DNA of 64,000 nt from Berkiella sp963803015 (GTDB lineage: Bacteria > Pseudomonadota > Gammaproteobacteria > Berkiellales > Berkiellaceae): contig CAWDKV010000003.1 of NCBI GenBank assembly GCA_963803015.1, positions 1,019,235 through 1,083,234 of the forward strand, in the 5' to 3' direction. This document shows positions 45,803-54,493 of this stretch, in pieces. The notes beneath the pieces are model-generated. The model made no database searches. It saw only the letters and a program-made list of their open reading frames with translations, and had not been told where the DNA came from. The translations under genes were made by a program, and so were the position numbers. The stretch's first letter is position 1. Each line of letters opens with the position of its first letter.

Positions 45803-46579
45803 TCAAATCATGCAACAGTTAAGAGAAAAAGGGATTTCTTGCGCTGCTAGCGTTGGTTTTGATTGTTCAAAATTCGCTTGTAAGAAGCGAATGTTAATTC
45901 GATGTTTAGAGCCACTTATTTCTGGATAGACGCCAAGTTCAATGGGAATATTCACTTGTACCAATTGGTAGGTATTTTGGTTATTTAAAGACTTTTGGAA
46001 AGTGCCATTGTGAGCGATTTCTTGAGTGGGATAATTGGACTGACGCGTGAGATCGAGCATCAAGGTTAAAGCTCTTTCCATAGGTTTGAGCATGTCTAAC
46101 CATTGGTTAAGATAATATTGTCTATTTTGATGAGATAATTGCAGCCAATAATGATAAGCCGGCAAATCGAAGCTACAAGCGCCTCCTGGAATCGCAAGAC
46201 GTTGCCTGATGCTATTTAATAAATCATTTTCCTTGGCATAATAACTTTGTTTATCAAAGAAGCCTTTTAAATGCTCAGATGAGTTTTCAAGGCTTTGTAA
46301 AACTTTATTTAAAGCAATGTGATCGATTTTTGGCGTTTTGGCTAATCTTTGTAAATTATTGATGTGCCGCTCGAGCTCTTTTACTAACTCGCTTTTTATT
46401 TCTGTACGCTCTATTAAGTTACAAAGCTCAATAATGGTGGTGACACAATCTCTGGAATCCCAGCTGTTGGTCGAATTATTAAAACGGTAACGAGCGAGCT
46501 GAAACAAGTGATCTGCGCGCAAAAAGGTGCGAAATCTTTCATTTAAAGGGTATTCGAAGGTTAAAATTTGTTGTGCCAC
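45803..46579 (-). CDS. zapD: Cell division protein ZapD
   Basis: About 258 residues beginning VAQQILTFEYPLNERFRTFLRADHLF, the ZapD N-terminus, and ending in a beta-rich part. ZapD crosslinks FtsZ filaments through the FtsZ tail. I set the start at GTG 46579, which has GAGG eight bases upstream and matches family length (about 250); the open frame further upstream is unconserved. Confidence 0.92.
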   Translation of the reverse strand: MAQQILTFEYPLNERFRTFLRADHLFQLARYRFNNSTNSWDSRDCVTTIIELCNLIERTEIKSELVKELERHINNLQRLAKTPKIDHIALNKVLQSLENSSEHLKGFFDKQSYYAKENDLLNSIRQRLAIPGGACSFDLPAYHYWLQLSHQNRQYYLNQWLDMLKPMERALTLMLDLTRQSNYPTQEIAHNGTFQKSLNNQNTYQLVQVNIPIELGVYPEISGSKHRINIRFLQANFEQSKPTLAAQEIPFSLNCCMI

Positions 46580-46806
46580 TGTGCTTGCCTCAATAGGAAA
46601 TCGCTGATTAATATCATCTATTAGTAGTACTAGTATACCAAACTTAGGGAATGCAACAAGGTAAGTCGCCAAGCAGAAGGGGAAGAAAAGTGTATTTCCC
46701 TCTAAGAGAATGCTCACAAAAAAAATGGACTATCTCGTACCAATTTTATAGATGATGGTGTAAATTAGAGTTCTCTTAATAACAATAATAAGAAAAGGCG
46801 TAGTAC

Positions 46807-47610
46807 ATGATTGATTCTTTATGTGTTGTCCATCTACAAGAATATAGTAAAGTCCCTGAACAGCGATGCCCGGTTAAGCAATTTGTAAGCAAAGTTAAAC
46901 CTTTTTCAGCCTCAACCTGCTCACGTCATGTCTATCTTTTTACGGCTTCTCAAGCTGGCGATTATCCTACTCAGGAATTGACAAAAATCAACGCACGGAC
47001 AGCTCAGTATTTAACAGGAGGTAATGCTTATTTTTTTGTACTGTGCTGGCTGGTGGGCGTAGAAAGTCATAAATTAAATCATAATGATCATTTTGTTTTA
47101 GGAAAAGTCAGGGAAGTTTGGACGCATTTTTCTGAAAATAAGGCCGCAAAAGCAGCCCCTTATAAGTCAATAATGGATCTACTTTTTCAAGATGCTGGCG
47201 CTATTCGAAAGATTATTCAAGCGGAGCAGGAAGCAAAGAACTTGCCGACAGATGAAGAATATGTACAGTGGGTTAAAAGAATGTGTGCTAATTGCACACA
47301 GGCTCGTGAACAAAAGATGAATCCTGACTATGATTCTTTACATATGAAAGAAGAAAACTATTTGAGCCATTTGCAAAAATATCGCTTAAAACTCATTTCT
47401 AATAAATTAATTCAGTTTCAACAAAAAGCGCCTGCATGCGGTTTGCTCTTGCCTCGGAAAAAGAGTGAACAATCTCATGGACTTAAACAGTTTGAGCTTG
47501 CCTTAAGGTTAACCAGGCAAAAATATCAACCCGAACTTTTTGCCGAAAAACCCAAATCAAGTAATGACTCGACTTTGGAAGAAGCAGTAGGATGTTTGAG
47601 ATTACGCTGA
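46807..47610 (+). CDS. Unknown 267-residue protein inserted between zapD and coaE
   Basis: Not recognised. It is a soluble protein with no signal peptide; Cys-containing helices (MCANCTQAREQKMNP) and a basic C-terminal third (LPRKKSEQSHGLKQFELALRLTRQK). It is on the opposite strand to both neighbours and breaks the conserved coaE-zapD-yacG order, so it was probably acquired. It overlaps the end of coaE by 9 bases. A host-interaction role is possible but unproven. Confidence 0.6.
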   Translation: MIDSLCVVHLQEYSKVPEQRCPVKQFVSKVKPFSASTCSRHVYLFTASQAGDYPTQELTKINARTAQYLTGGNAYFFVLCWLVGVESHKLNHNDHFVLGKVREVWTHFSENKAAKAAPYKSIMDLLFQDAGAIRKIIQAEQEAKNLPTDEEYVQWVKRMCANCTQAREQKMNPDYDSLHMKEENYLSHLQKYRLKLISNKLIQFQQKAPACGLLLPRKKSEQSHGLKQFELALRLTRQKYQPELFAEKPKSSNDSTLEEAVGCLRLR

Positions 47611-48210
47611 GGTGACTCTATTCATGATTTCTTGATGTAAAGCAATCACTTCTTTTTTTAACGTGGCTTTATCGCTGGTGTTGGTTATCACCGCATCAGC
47701 GATGGCAAGACGGGCATCATTTGAAGTTTGGGCCTTGAGTATTTTATGGATTAAATCTTCTGACAAATTATCTCTTTGCTTGACTCTGGCAAGCTGCGTT
47801 TCTTTTGGGACGTCAATGGCAATAACATAATCTAATAAATCTTGATAAGTCTCATAATTTTCTGCTAACAAAGGAATAATGATAAGGCAATAAGGCGCCT
47901 GTATTTTTTCTAGTCTTTGTTTAATTTCTTGATTGATAGCAGGGTGTAGCAATTGTTCAAGCCAGATCCTGTCTGCGGGATGATTAAAAATAACTTCACC
48001 TAGTTTTTTTCTATCAAGCTGCTTTTGGTCATCTAGAAAGCTTGTGCCATATCGTTCGAGGATTTTTTGGTAGGAAGGAGTGCCTGGTAAAACTTGCTCT
48101 CTAGCAATGACATCGGCGTCGATAATGGGGATATGGCATTCTTTGATAAAATCGGCGACGGTGCTTTTGCCCGAGCCAACGCCACCTGTCAAACCTACTA
48201 TATAAGTCAT
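47602..48210 (-). CDS. coaE: Dephospho-CoA kinase CoaE
   Basis: A 202-residue P-loop kinase. It has IVGLTGGVGSGKSTVADFI (about 4-22), IIDADVIAREQV, LEQLLHPAI and IPLLAENYETYQDLLDYVIAIDV, in pieces. It phosphorylates dephospho-CoA in the last step of CoA synthesis. It overlaps pilD by 4 bases, as in many gammaproteobacteria. Confidence 0.96.
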   Translation of the reverse strand: MTYIVGLTGGVGSGKSTVADFIKECHIPIIDADVIAREQVLPGTPSYQKILERYGTSFLDDQKQLDRKKLGEVIFNHPADRIWLEQLLHPAINQEIKQRLEKIQAPYCLIIIPLLAENYETYQDLLDYVIAIDVPKETQLARVKQRDNLSEDLIHKILKAQTSNDARLAIADAVITNTSDKATLKKEVIALHQEIMNRVTSA

Positions 48211-49028
48211 ATGTTAAATAATCCATGATAATAATGGATTATTTTATCATGCCAAATAAGGCTTAACCAACCAGCACCGGCCAGAAAGGGACCAAAAGGA
48301 ACAGGCTGATTGCGGGTAAGCCGTTTACTTAAAAGTAACCCTATAGCAATAAGACTCCCAGTAAATGAGGAGAGTACTATGATAAGCGGAAGGGCTTGCC
48401 AACCTAACCAAGCACCCAGCGCGCTGAGTAATTTGAAATCGCCATGGCCCATTCCTTTTTTTCTTGAAATAATCTGAAATAACCCAGCAAATGACCAAAA
48501 GCTCAGATATCCGATGATAGCGCCCAGCACACTGTCTTGCAGTGAGCAAAAATGGGAAGATAAATTAAAAATAATGCCAAGCCAAAGTAAAGGTAGGGTA
48601 AGGTTATCCGGCAAAAGCTGTATTTCACCATCGATAAAAGTCAAAGCTATCAAAGACCACGTAAAGATTAAAGCCCCCAAACATGCTAGGCTCAAACCAA
48701 ACTGCCAAGCAGTGATGAGTGTGAGTAAGGCGGTTAAAACTTCTATAAAAGGGTAGCGCCAGGGGATAGCGTGTTGACAAAAGCGACACCGGCCTTTTAA
48801 AAGCAAAAAACTAAGCAGGGGAATGTTATCTCTTATTTTGATAGATTTTTCGCATTTGATGCAAAAAGAGCGTGGCTGATATAAGTTAAGCGTAGTGGAG
48901 GGGTGTTGCATCATTAAAGGTAAACGCACGACGACGACATTTAAAAAGCTCCCAATGATAAGGCCAATGAGCCCCATGTAGAGTAAAAATAATAGAGTAT
49001 GATTTTCAAAAAAAGCGCTTAATATCAC
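48207..49028 (-). CDS. pilD: Prepilin peptidase / N-methyltransferase PilD
   Basis: A 273-residue membrane aspartyl protease. It has GSFLNVVVVRLP near the start, the four-Cys zinc motif CIKC...CRFC, IDGEIQLLPD with the first catalytic Asp, and GMGHGDFKLLSALGAWLGW with the second. It cleaves and N-methylates type IV prepilins, and often type II pseudopilins too. Confidence 0.95.
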   Translation of the reverse strand: MILSAFFENHTLLFLLYMGLIGLIIGSFLNVVVVRLPLMMQHPSTTLNLYQPRSFCIKCEKSIKIRDNIPLLSFLLLKGRCRFCQHAIPWRYPFIEVLTALLTLITAWQFGLSLACLGALIFTWSLIALTFIDGEIQLLPDNLTLPLLWLGIIFNLSSHFCSLQDSVLGAIIGYLSFWSFAGLFQIISRKKGMGHGDFKLLSALGAWLGWQALPLIIVLSSFTGSLIAIGLLLSKRLTRNQPVPFGPFLAGAGWLSLIWHDKIIHYYHGLFNI

Positions 49029-49038
49029 AAGTCATCCT

Positions 49039-50076
49039 TTATAGAATGGTTCCCATTTTAAAGAGGGGAAGATACATGGCTATCACCAAGCTTCCTACTA
49101 ATAAACCCAGAAGTGTCATCAGGAGCGGTTCTAAAAGTTGACTCAGACTATCTGCCGCCATGTCGACTTCAGCTTCAAAAAATTCTGCTGTTTTGTCTAA
49201 TATTTTAGCTAATGAGCCGGATCCCTCGCCGACCGCTATCATCTGTAGCAGCAAAGGGGGAAAAAGATCACTTTTTTGCATGGCGTTGTAAAGGGAAACG
49301 CCTTTAGTCACTTGCTGCTTTACTTCAAGAAGAGCGCAAGTATAGAGTTGGTTGTCACACGCTTTGGCGACTAAGGCTAAACAATCGATCAGAGGGACGC
49401 CAGCAGAAAAAGTTGTGGCAAAGGTACTTGAAAATCGTCCCAAAATTGCTTTTTGCACAATCGGACCTAAAAGCGGAAACTTTAAAATGCTTTTATCTAT
49501 CTGCTGCGAAAAAAGAGGGGAGCGTTTTTTAGCTTTGAGTAAAATCCAAGTGATACCACCTAAAAGTGCGAGGCTGATTAAGCCAAATTTCTGGAGAAAT
49601 TTTGCTATATTCAAGATGATTTGAGTAAAAACAGGTAAAGCGACAGCAAAATTAGCATATAGTTTTTCAAATTGCGGCACAATGTAAAGTAACAATAAGA
49701 CAGTAATGACAATGCCCATGACAGTGACGACGCAAGGATATATCATCGCTTTTTTAATTTTTTTATGTAGTTTTTCATTTCTTTCTTTAAAGGCCGCAAT
49801 TTTAGACAACATGATTTCTATTTTACCCGAAGCCTCGCCTGTACTCACTAAGCTTAAATATAAGCTATCAAAATAGTTGGGGTGTTTGGCTAAGGCTTCT
49901 GAGAAGGCATGCCCTGATTCGATATCTGTTTTCAGCGAAAGAATGAGTGCTTGTAAACGAGAGTTCTCTGTTGCATTTTTAACAATCTCAAGAGAACGGA
50001 CAAGAGGGATCCCCGCATCAAGAAGCGTGCACATCTGTCTTGAAAAATAATGAATATCTTTTTTAGCAATTTTCAT
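49039..50076 (-). CDS. pilC: Type IV pilus inner-membrane platform protein PilC (short N-terminus)
   Basis: A 345-residue GspF-family protein with two copies of the helical domain and three membrane segments: ALILSLKTDIESGHAFSEAL, KIKKAMIYPCVVTVMG, and near the end EPLLMTLLGLLVGSLVIAMYLPLF. Typical PilC has about 405 residues; here the first 55-60 are missing and the protein starts at the KDIHYFSRQMCTLLDAGIPL segment. The start ATG overlaps pilB by 4 bases, so the short form appears genuine and not a start error. Confidence 0.9.
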   Translation of the reverse strand: MKIAKKDIHYFSRQMCTLLDAGIPLVRSLEIVKNATENSRLQALILSLKTDIESGHAFSEALAKHPNYFDSLYLSLVSTGEASGKIEIMLSKIAAFKERNEKLHKKIKKAMIYPCVVTVMGIVITVLLLLYIVPQFEKLYANFAVALPVFTQIILNIAKFLQKFGLISLALLGGITWILLKAKKRSPLFSQQIDKSILKFPLLGPIVQKAILGRFSSTFATTFSAGVPLIDCLALVAKACDNQLYTCALLEVKQQVTKGVSLYNAMQKSDLFPPLLLQMIAVGEGSGSLAKILDKTAEFFEAEVDMAADSLSQLLEPLLMTLLGLLVGSLVIAMYLPLFKMGTIL

Positions 50077-51530
50077 CCTGTTACCCGCAGTACTTCTTCA
50101 AGACTGGTTAAACCTGCTTTGACTTTTACAAATCCTGCTTCTCTTAAACTGAGCGTAATCTTTTCATTACCTTCTTTAGTGGGGAGGAGGATCTCAAAAA
50201 TACCGATTCGGCCTTTATAACCCTGGTGGCAATGTTGACAGCCTTGTGCGGTATAAAGGCAAGAATTATCATTTTCTTCTCTGTAAAATCCTAAACTTAG
50301 TAACAGAGATTTATCATGTATTTTCTCTTTTTTACAAAATGAGCACAGTTTTCTTACCAAACGCTGTGCAACGATTAATAAATTAAGAGAGGAGAGATGA
50401 TAAGAGGGGATCCCTAAATTGAGTAGACGAGATAGTGTTTCTTGCGCACTATTGGTATGCATGGTTGAGAGCACTAAGTGCCCTGTTTGTGCAGCTTGAA
50501 TGGCGATTTCAGCCGTTTCTTTATCTCTAATCTCTCCTACCATAATAATATCCGGATCTTGACGTAAAAATGCTCTTAGAGCATGAGCGAAGGTCAACCC
50601 TATTTTAGGGTGAATATTGACTTGATTGATGCCGGGAAGCTGGATTTCAATGGGATCTTCAATCGTTGAGATATTGACAGCAGGAGAATTTAGCGCATGG
50701 AGTGCACTATAAAGCGTGACGGTTTTGCCGCTCCCGGTTGGGCCTGTTACTATTATCATGCCTTGAGGACAGCGTATTCCTTGCTGGAAAGTGCTTTTTT
50801 GATTTTCTTCCATACCGAGCAATTCAATCCCCATTTGCAACTTGCTGGGATCTAAAATACGAACAACAGCTTTTTCACCATGTAGTGTTGGACAGAGGCT
50901 GACGCGCATATCCATCATTTTCTCTGATGATAGGGGGAGTTTAAAATGGCCGTCTTGTGGGAGCCTGCGTTCAGCGATATCTAATTGCGATAAAATTTTA
51001 AGACGCGTAATCAGTTTTATGGCTGTCGCATTTGTTTGCCAGGTATATTCAGATAAGATGCCATCGTTTCTAAAGCGAATTCTACATTGTTTTTGATGAG
51101 GTTCGAAATGAATGTCTGAGGCTTGGCTATCAATGGCGTCGAATAAAATCTCATCTAACAAATTAACAATAGAGGGATTTTCGGCAAAGAGTGCTTTATT
51201 ATCAAGTACCTTATTGATAACTTTTAATAGTTTATTTTCTTCTACAATCACCGTATGGATATTGAAACCAGTATGAAACTGAAAAGCTTCCATGGCTTGA
51301 TGATTGGTGGGATGCGCAAGCGCAAGAAAAAGACGATTGCCTCTTTGATATAAGGGAAGAGCACAGTGCTGCTCAATCAATTGTTTAGTTGAACTATTGA
51401 TAGGAAATTTTTGCCAATCTAAAGCATCAAGATCAAGGACAGGATCACCAAATTCTGTTGCAAGATTTAATGCAACCCTTTGGTGATCCTTTTTTTCTAG
51501 TAAGTTAGGAGCGGCAAGCTGCTGGTGCAT
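50073..51530 (-). CDS. pilB: Type IV pilus assembly ATPase PilB
   Basis: About 485 residues. There is a short N-terminal MshEN-like domain, then the GspE ATPase: Walker A IVTGPTGSGKTVTLYSAL, Asp box TIEDPIEIQLPGINQ, Walker B DPDIIMVGEIRD, His box STMHTNSA, and a zinc site CSFC...CQHCHQGY. It powers pilus extension. The start used (51530) gives a 26-base overlap with pilA; an alternative at 51575 lies deeper inside it. PilB is usually about 565 residues, so the N-terminus is trimmed here as in PilC. Confidence 0.9.
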   Translation of the reverse strand: MHQQLAAPNLLEKKDHQRVALNLATEFGDPVLDLDALDWQKFPINSSTKQLIEQHCALPLYQRGNRLFLALAHPTNHQAMEAFQFHTGFNIHTVIVEENKLLKVINKVLDNKALFAENPSIVNLLDEILFDAIDSQASDIHFEPHQKQCRIRFRNDGILSEYTWQTNATAIKLITRLKILSQLDIAERRLPQDGHFKLPLSSEKMMDMRVSLCPTLHGEKAVVRILDPSKLQMGIELLGMEENQKSTFQQGIRCPQGMIIVTGPTGSGKTVTLYSALHALNSPAVNISTIEDPIEIQLPGINQVNIHPKIGLTFAHALRAFLRQDPDIIMVGEIRDKETAEIAIQAAQTGHLVLSTMHTNSAQETLSRLLNLGIPSYHLSSLNLLIVAQRLVRKLCSFCKKEKIHDKSLLLSLGFYREENDNSCLYTAQGCQHCHQGYKGRIGIFEILLPTKEGNEKITLSLREAGFVKVKAGLTSLEEVLRVTG

Positions 51531-51930
51531 ATTGTGTGGCACCACTCGCGCTACAACCCCATTTGATGGCCCCACTGTCGAATGTTGGGGTCAGAGAAAT
51601 AGCAAAAGGTGCACCAGTCCCTAGTGTATTGGGGTTACCGACGATGGTAATGACACCCTCTTTCCCAATTTCTAAAGAATTAACATATCTAGTCGTGATT
51701 TTATTAACCCCAGCCTGGGAGTTGCTGGTTGGCATGGTGCCAGTGGTTAGACGATACTCAGCGACAGATGTCTTAGCAGCTGAGCTAATATTGATTAACT
51801 CTGTAACACGTGATCTAACCGTAAAATCATTGTAGGCGGGCACAGCGATGGCAACTAAAATCCCGATGATTGCTACAACAATCATTAACTCAACTAAAGT
51901 AAAACCTTTTTGTTTAATCAGTGATTTCAT
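51505..51930 (-). CDS. pilA: Type IV major pilin PilA
   Basis: About 141 residues. It has a short leader MKSLIKQKG cut before Phe (G/FTLVELMIVVAIIGILVAIAVPAY), Glu at +5, an N-terminal hydrophobic helix, and a C-terminal Cys pair (WGCSASG...APAACRS) forming the D-region loop. It is the type IVa pilus subunit. The start is ATG 51930, with GGAGGGG upstream. The next gene in the unit is pilB. The gene lies beside tRNA-Thr, as in Pseudomonas. Confidence 0.95.
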   Translation of the reverse strand: MKSLIKQKGFTLVELMIVVAIIGILVAIAVPAYNDFTVRSRVTELINISSAAKTSVAEYRLTTGTMPTSNSQAGVNKITTRYVNSLEIGKEGVITIVGNPNTLGTGAPFAISLTPTFDSGAIKWGCSASGATQYAPAACRS

Positions 51931-52059
51931 AAGTGTCTTCCCCTCCATAGGTTTAGCATCACCATACTATCAGCATTCCCATAAAAAATTAATCCAACAG
52001 TTCTTGAGTGATGGGGTTAAGCTACGTATACTTTCGCTCCTTGGGTCTAAAATCCCGAG

Positions 52060-52135
52060 GCCGGGGTAGCTCAGCTGGTAGAGCAGCGCATTCGTAATGC
52101 GAAGGTCGGAGGTTCGATCCCTCTCTTCGGCACCA
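52060..52135 (+). tRNA. tRNA-Thr (anticodon CGT)
   Basis: A 76-nt cloverleaf: acceptor GCCGGGG pairs CTTCGGC with two G-U pairs, D-arm GCTCAGCTGGTAGAGC, anticodon stem GCGCATTCGTAATGCG with CGT at 52093-52095, T-arm GGAGGTTCGATCCCTC, and an encoded CCA end. It lies divergent to pilA, a position often used for integration in other gammaproteobacteria; the accessory region begins right after it. Confidence 0.97.
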
Positions 52136-52250
52136 CTTTCAGCCCTTTCATCATTTTTTTCTAATCTAACTTACAATCAATCAAAATTTTTGATAGGATC
52201 CCTTTCTGTTTTAGAAGGTTAACTATTTAAATTTTTTTGGTGAGGTTAAA

Positions 52251-53111
52251 ATGGCGAAGAGTGGTCCTGGTCTTAGTGACTCGTTTTGGAGTGAGGTCCT
52301 AGAAGAGCCTCTTCCCTCTGACTTTTTGTCTTTCAATGCCGAGTTTAACCCCTTGTCAAATTTTAGCTTTTCAGCTGAGTTAACATATGGTTCAAGTATA
52401 CCCCTACTACCACCGATAGCACTGTTCGCTCAGCCAGGGCCAACTGCAACCGGACCGGAAGGTAGCTCATCTGTGCTGCCAGCACCGATTGATAATGCTC
52501 CTTTAAGATCGGCAGAACCTTCTGACGAGCCAGAGTCAACTTCAACTGCTCCCTCGACGAGTAGTTCTCCTACTCAAACTCTCCGCTCAAGACGCCGGCG
52601 TTTAAAGAAAGAGTTGACTGATGAATCCGTCAGTTTTGATAGTAGTGAGAAAGAATTAGCCTCTCTCAGAAAACAATATAAAAGCGTTGAGGTTGCATTC
52701 GAGCAAGCTAAAACAGCTGTTTATTTAAATTCTCAAGATAAAAAACTTGCTTGTAATAGGTTAACCGCGCAACTGTCACGTCTTAGGAAATGGATAAAAG
52801 AGCAAGAGGATCGCGTTGCGCTTGAGCAATCTAAAGAGCAGATAGCGCAACTGCAAGCAGAAAATATGCAACTCAAAGAAACAATCGCGAGATTAGAAGC
52901 TGAGAAATTAGCGGATAAGTCTAAAGCAGCGCAGCAAGAGTGTTTTGAAATCGACTTTAAGACCCCTTCTGCGAGTTTACATTTGCAATATAACAGTCCT
53001 TCCAAGGTGGCTGCTGAGAGAAAGAGAGGGGGTGATGGGGTATCTGTTAGCGTTGCGAGTGGTGGCGAAGTAAAATCACTTCGATCGCGTCGAATGAATT
53101 TTTCGGGTTAG
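52251..53111 (+). CDS. bZIP-like (basic leucine zipper) protein, candidate nucleomodulin
   Basis: A 286-residue protein. Residues 1-110 are acidic and Pro/Ser/Thr-rich. Residues 112-120 (RSRRRRLKK) form a basic cluster like a nuclear localisation signal. Residues 169-180 (NRLTAQLSRLRK) match the bZIP contact pattern N-x3-A-x2-S-R-x-R-K. It is followed in heptad register by I198, L201, N205, L208, I212 and L215, the same I/V-L-N-L-I/V-L pattern as the yeast GCN4 zipper, including the buried Asn. The C-terminus is basic (RKRGG...RSRRMNF). A GGTGAGG site precedes the ATG. bZIP proteins are eukaryotic; a bacterial one would suggest action in a host nucleus. A plain coiled coil with chance basic residues is the alternative. 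Confidence 0.6.
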   Translation: MAKSGPGLSDSFWSEVLEEPLPSDFLSFNAEFNPLSNFSFSAELTYGSSIPLLPPIALFAQPGPTATGPEGSSSVLPAPIDNAPLRSAEPSDEPESTSTAPSTSSSPTQTLRSRRRRLKKELTDESVSFDSSEKELASLRKQYKSVEVAFEQAKTAVYLNSQDKKLACNRLTAQLSRLRKWIKEQEDRVALEQSKEQIAQLQAENMQLKETIARLEAEKLADKSKAAQQECFEIDFKTPSASLHLQYNSPSKVAAERKRGGDGVSVSVASGGEVKSLRSRRMNFSG

Positions 53112-53126
53112 CTATAAGTAGTTAGC

Positions 53127-53369
53127 TTAACGATGCTTCTTAGCTTTCTCACTTTCGCTGTTTAAAAACCAAATGCCAGTTGTAAGTGAGAGAGTCAGAG
53201 CTAAACCACTTGCTCCGATTAAGAGGAAATTTTCAGCGGTGTAGAAGGCAAGTGTTGCTCCAGATGCGCCAAATAGAAAACTCGCGCCAACAGTTGCCAG
53301 TGGGATTATGCATGCTGGACAAATCCCTGCTGAAATTTCATCAATTTCTTTTGATGTAAGTACACGCAT
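53127..53369 (-). CDS. Bacteriocin-type leader peptide with hydrophobic core
   Basis: About 80 residues starting MRVLTSKEIDEISAG, which fits the double-glycine-type leader consensus of class II bacteriocins/microcins (M-R-x-L-x3-E-I-x2-[VI]-x-[GA]-G). The rest begins ICPACIIPLATVGASFLFG and has two hydrophobic Gly/Ala-rich segments, ending in a charged tail. The ATG at 53369 follows GAGGAAAGG; upstream starts (GTG 53414) are possible but break the leader similarity. No peptidase-type ABC exporter is in the window. A second such gene lies at 58276-58590. Confidence 0.55.
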   Translation of the reverse strand: MRVLTSKEIDEISAGICPACIIPLATVGASFLFGASGATLAFYTAENFLLIGASGLALTLSLTTGIWFLNSESEKAKKHR

Positions 53370-53414
53370 CCTTTCCTCACTTACTTCTTTTGTACTGCTC
53401 AAGGGGTTTTGCAC

Positions 53415-54493
53415 TCCTTTATTTCATCATACGTAAAATTTATAAAAGTTCAAATAGTTAGATTTGAATTTTAGAATTAAGTTCTTAGGATGTTACTCTT
53501 TTACTGTTTAAAAACCCTTCTCAGAATAATTAAAACGTAATAATTTTAAGAATAGACTATTTCTCAAGCGATTTATGGTCTTGTTCCTAATTTATATTAT
53601 TGAAAATTTGTTCATACTGTTGATTTACCATGTGCAACTATACTGACAGCATTCTCTATTATCCTTTGGCTTGTCTTTATTGTCGTTGCTATGTTTTTAT
53701 TACTCAAATTATCCATACCAGTCATCCAAAAATTTAGAATTTTTACCCAACAGTTAAACAATTATAAATAGTGATATTAACGCATATTGGCGTAGAAGAA
53801 GCCGTAGAAGCGAAAGGCGGAAAGATATCCATTGGAAATGGGGGTGAAAATCATATGGCTCATCTCGGAAGTTTAGGGAAGTGTCTTTATCTGGATAGTC
53901 GTGCGAAACCTAAAATGGTTTGTTTTGATCGCACTAACCTCGTTAGATGAGAAACGTTTTCAAGCGAGATCACTTTAATTAATCGATTTTCTCGTGTTTT
54001 ACGGATCTTGATCTGGTCAGGATTTACACCACAGATTAATTTACAACCTTTCTCTATAACATTGCTCTTTTTTACTTCTTATAAAACCTAGCAGCTTTGT
54101 TACCATCAGCTTTTGCGCCTCGCTGCCAAGTTTTATACATTGTAAAATTAGTCGCAATATTATAGGGAAGGTATGGCAGTGATTATCCCATTTGTGCTGT
54201 AAACATTTTGGTTTAAATTTGGCCCCTTCCAAAAAAAGGTTTTATCACTAAACAAGAAAGCGTTACTTAAAGAAATCTACCGTTATAATCCACTACTCTT
54301 TGTTTTGTGCTCAAAAGAACCCTGAAGTTGTCTGAGGCACCCCAATGCTTTGCGCTTTTCTTTGTTGCCTGCTTAGTGTAAGTTTGTAAATTGGCTTCAG
54401 GTCTTTTTTTAAAGAATCAGTTGTAAGTTATCTTTGATTTTCCTATAGTGCTATTTATACAGAATAATTTTGGCTTCGGAAGGCGATAGATTA
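53415..54493. other. Gene-poor, AT-rich, probably decayed kilobase
   Basis: No intact gene is supported. An unstarted frame around 53617-53771 encodes a hydrophobic segment (SIILWLVFIVVAMFLLLKL). A GTG-started frame at 53771-53950 encodes 59 residues (VILTHIGVEEAVEAKGGK...) that look like a fragment of a larger gene. I could not match either. The rest shows only short, biased frames. Confidence 0.6.

Noticed and set aside
51931..52059. Sigma-54 promoter for pilA
   Set aside because: No TGGC-N8-TGC type element could be found in the intergenic sequence.
54041..54232. A 63-codon minus-strand frame in the gene-poor kilobase, possible transposase remnant
   Set aside because: No transposase motif could be seen and there are no terminal repeats; it is too short to support.
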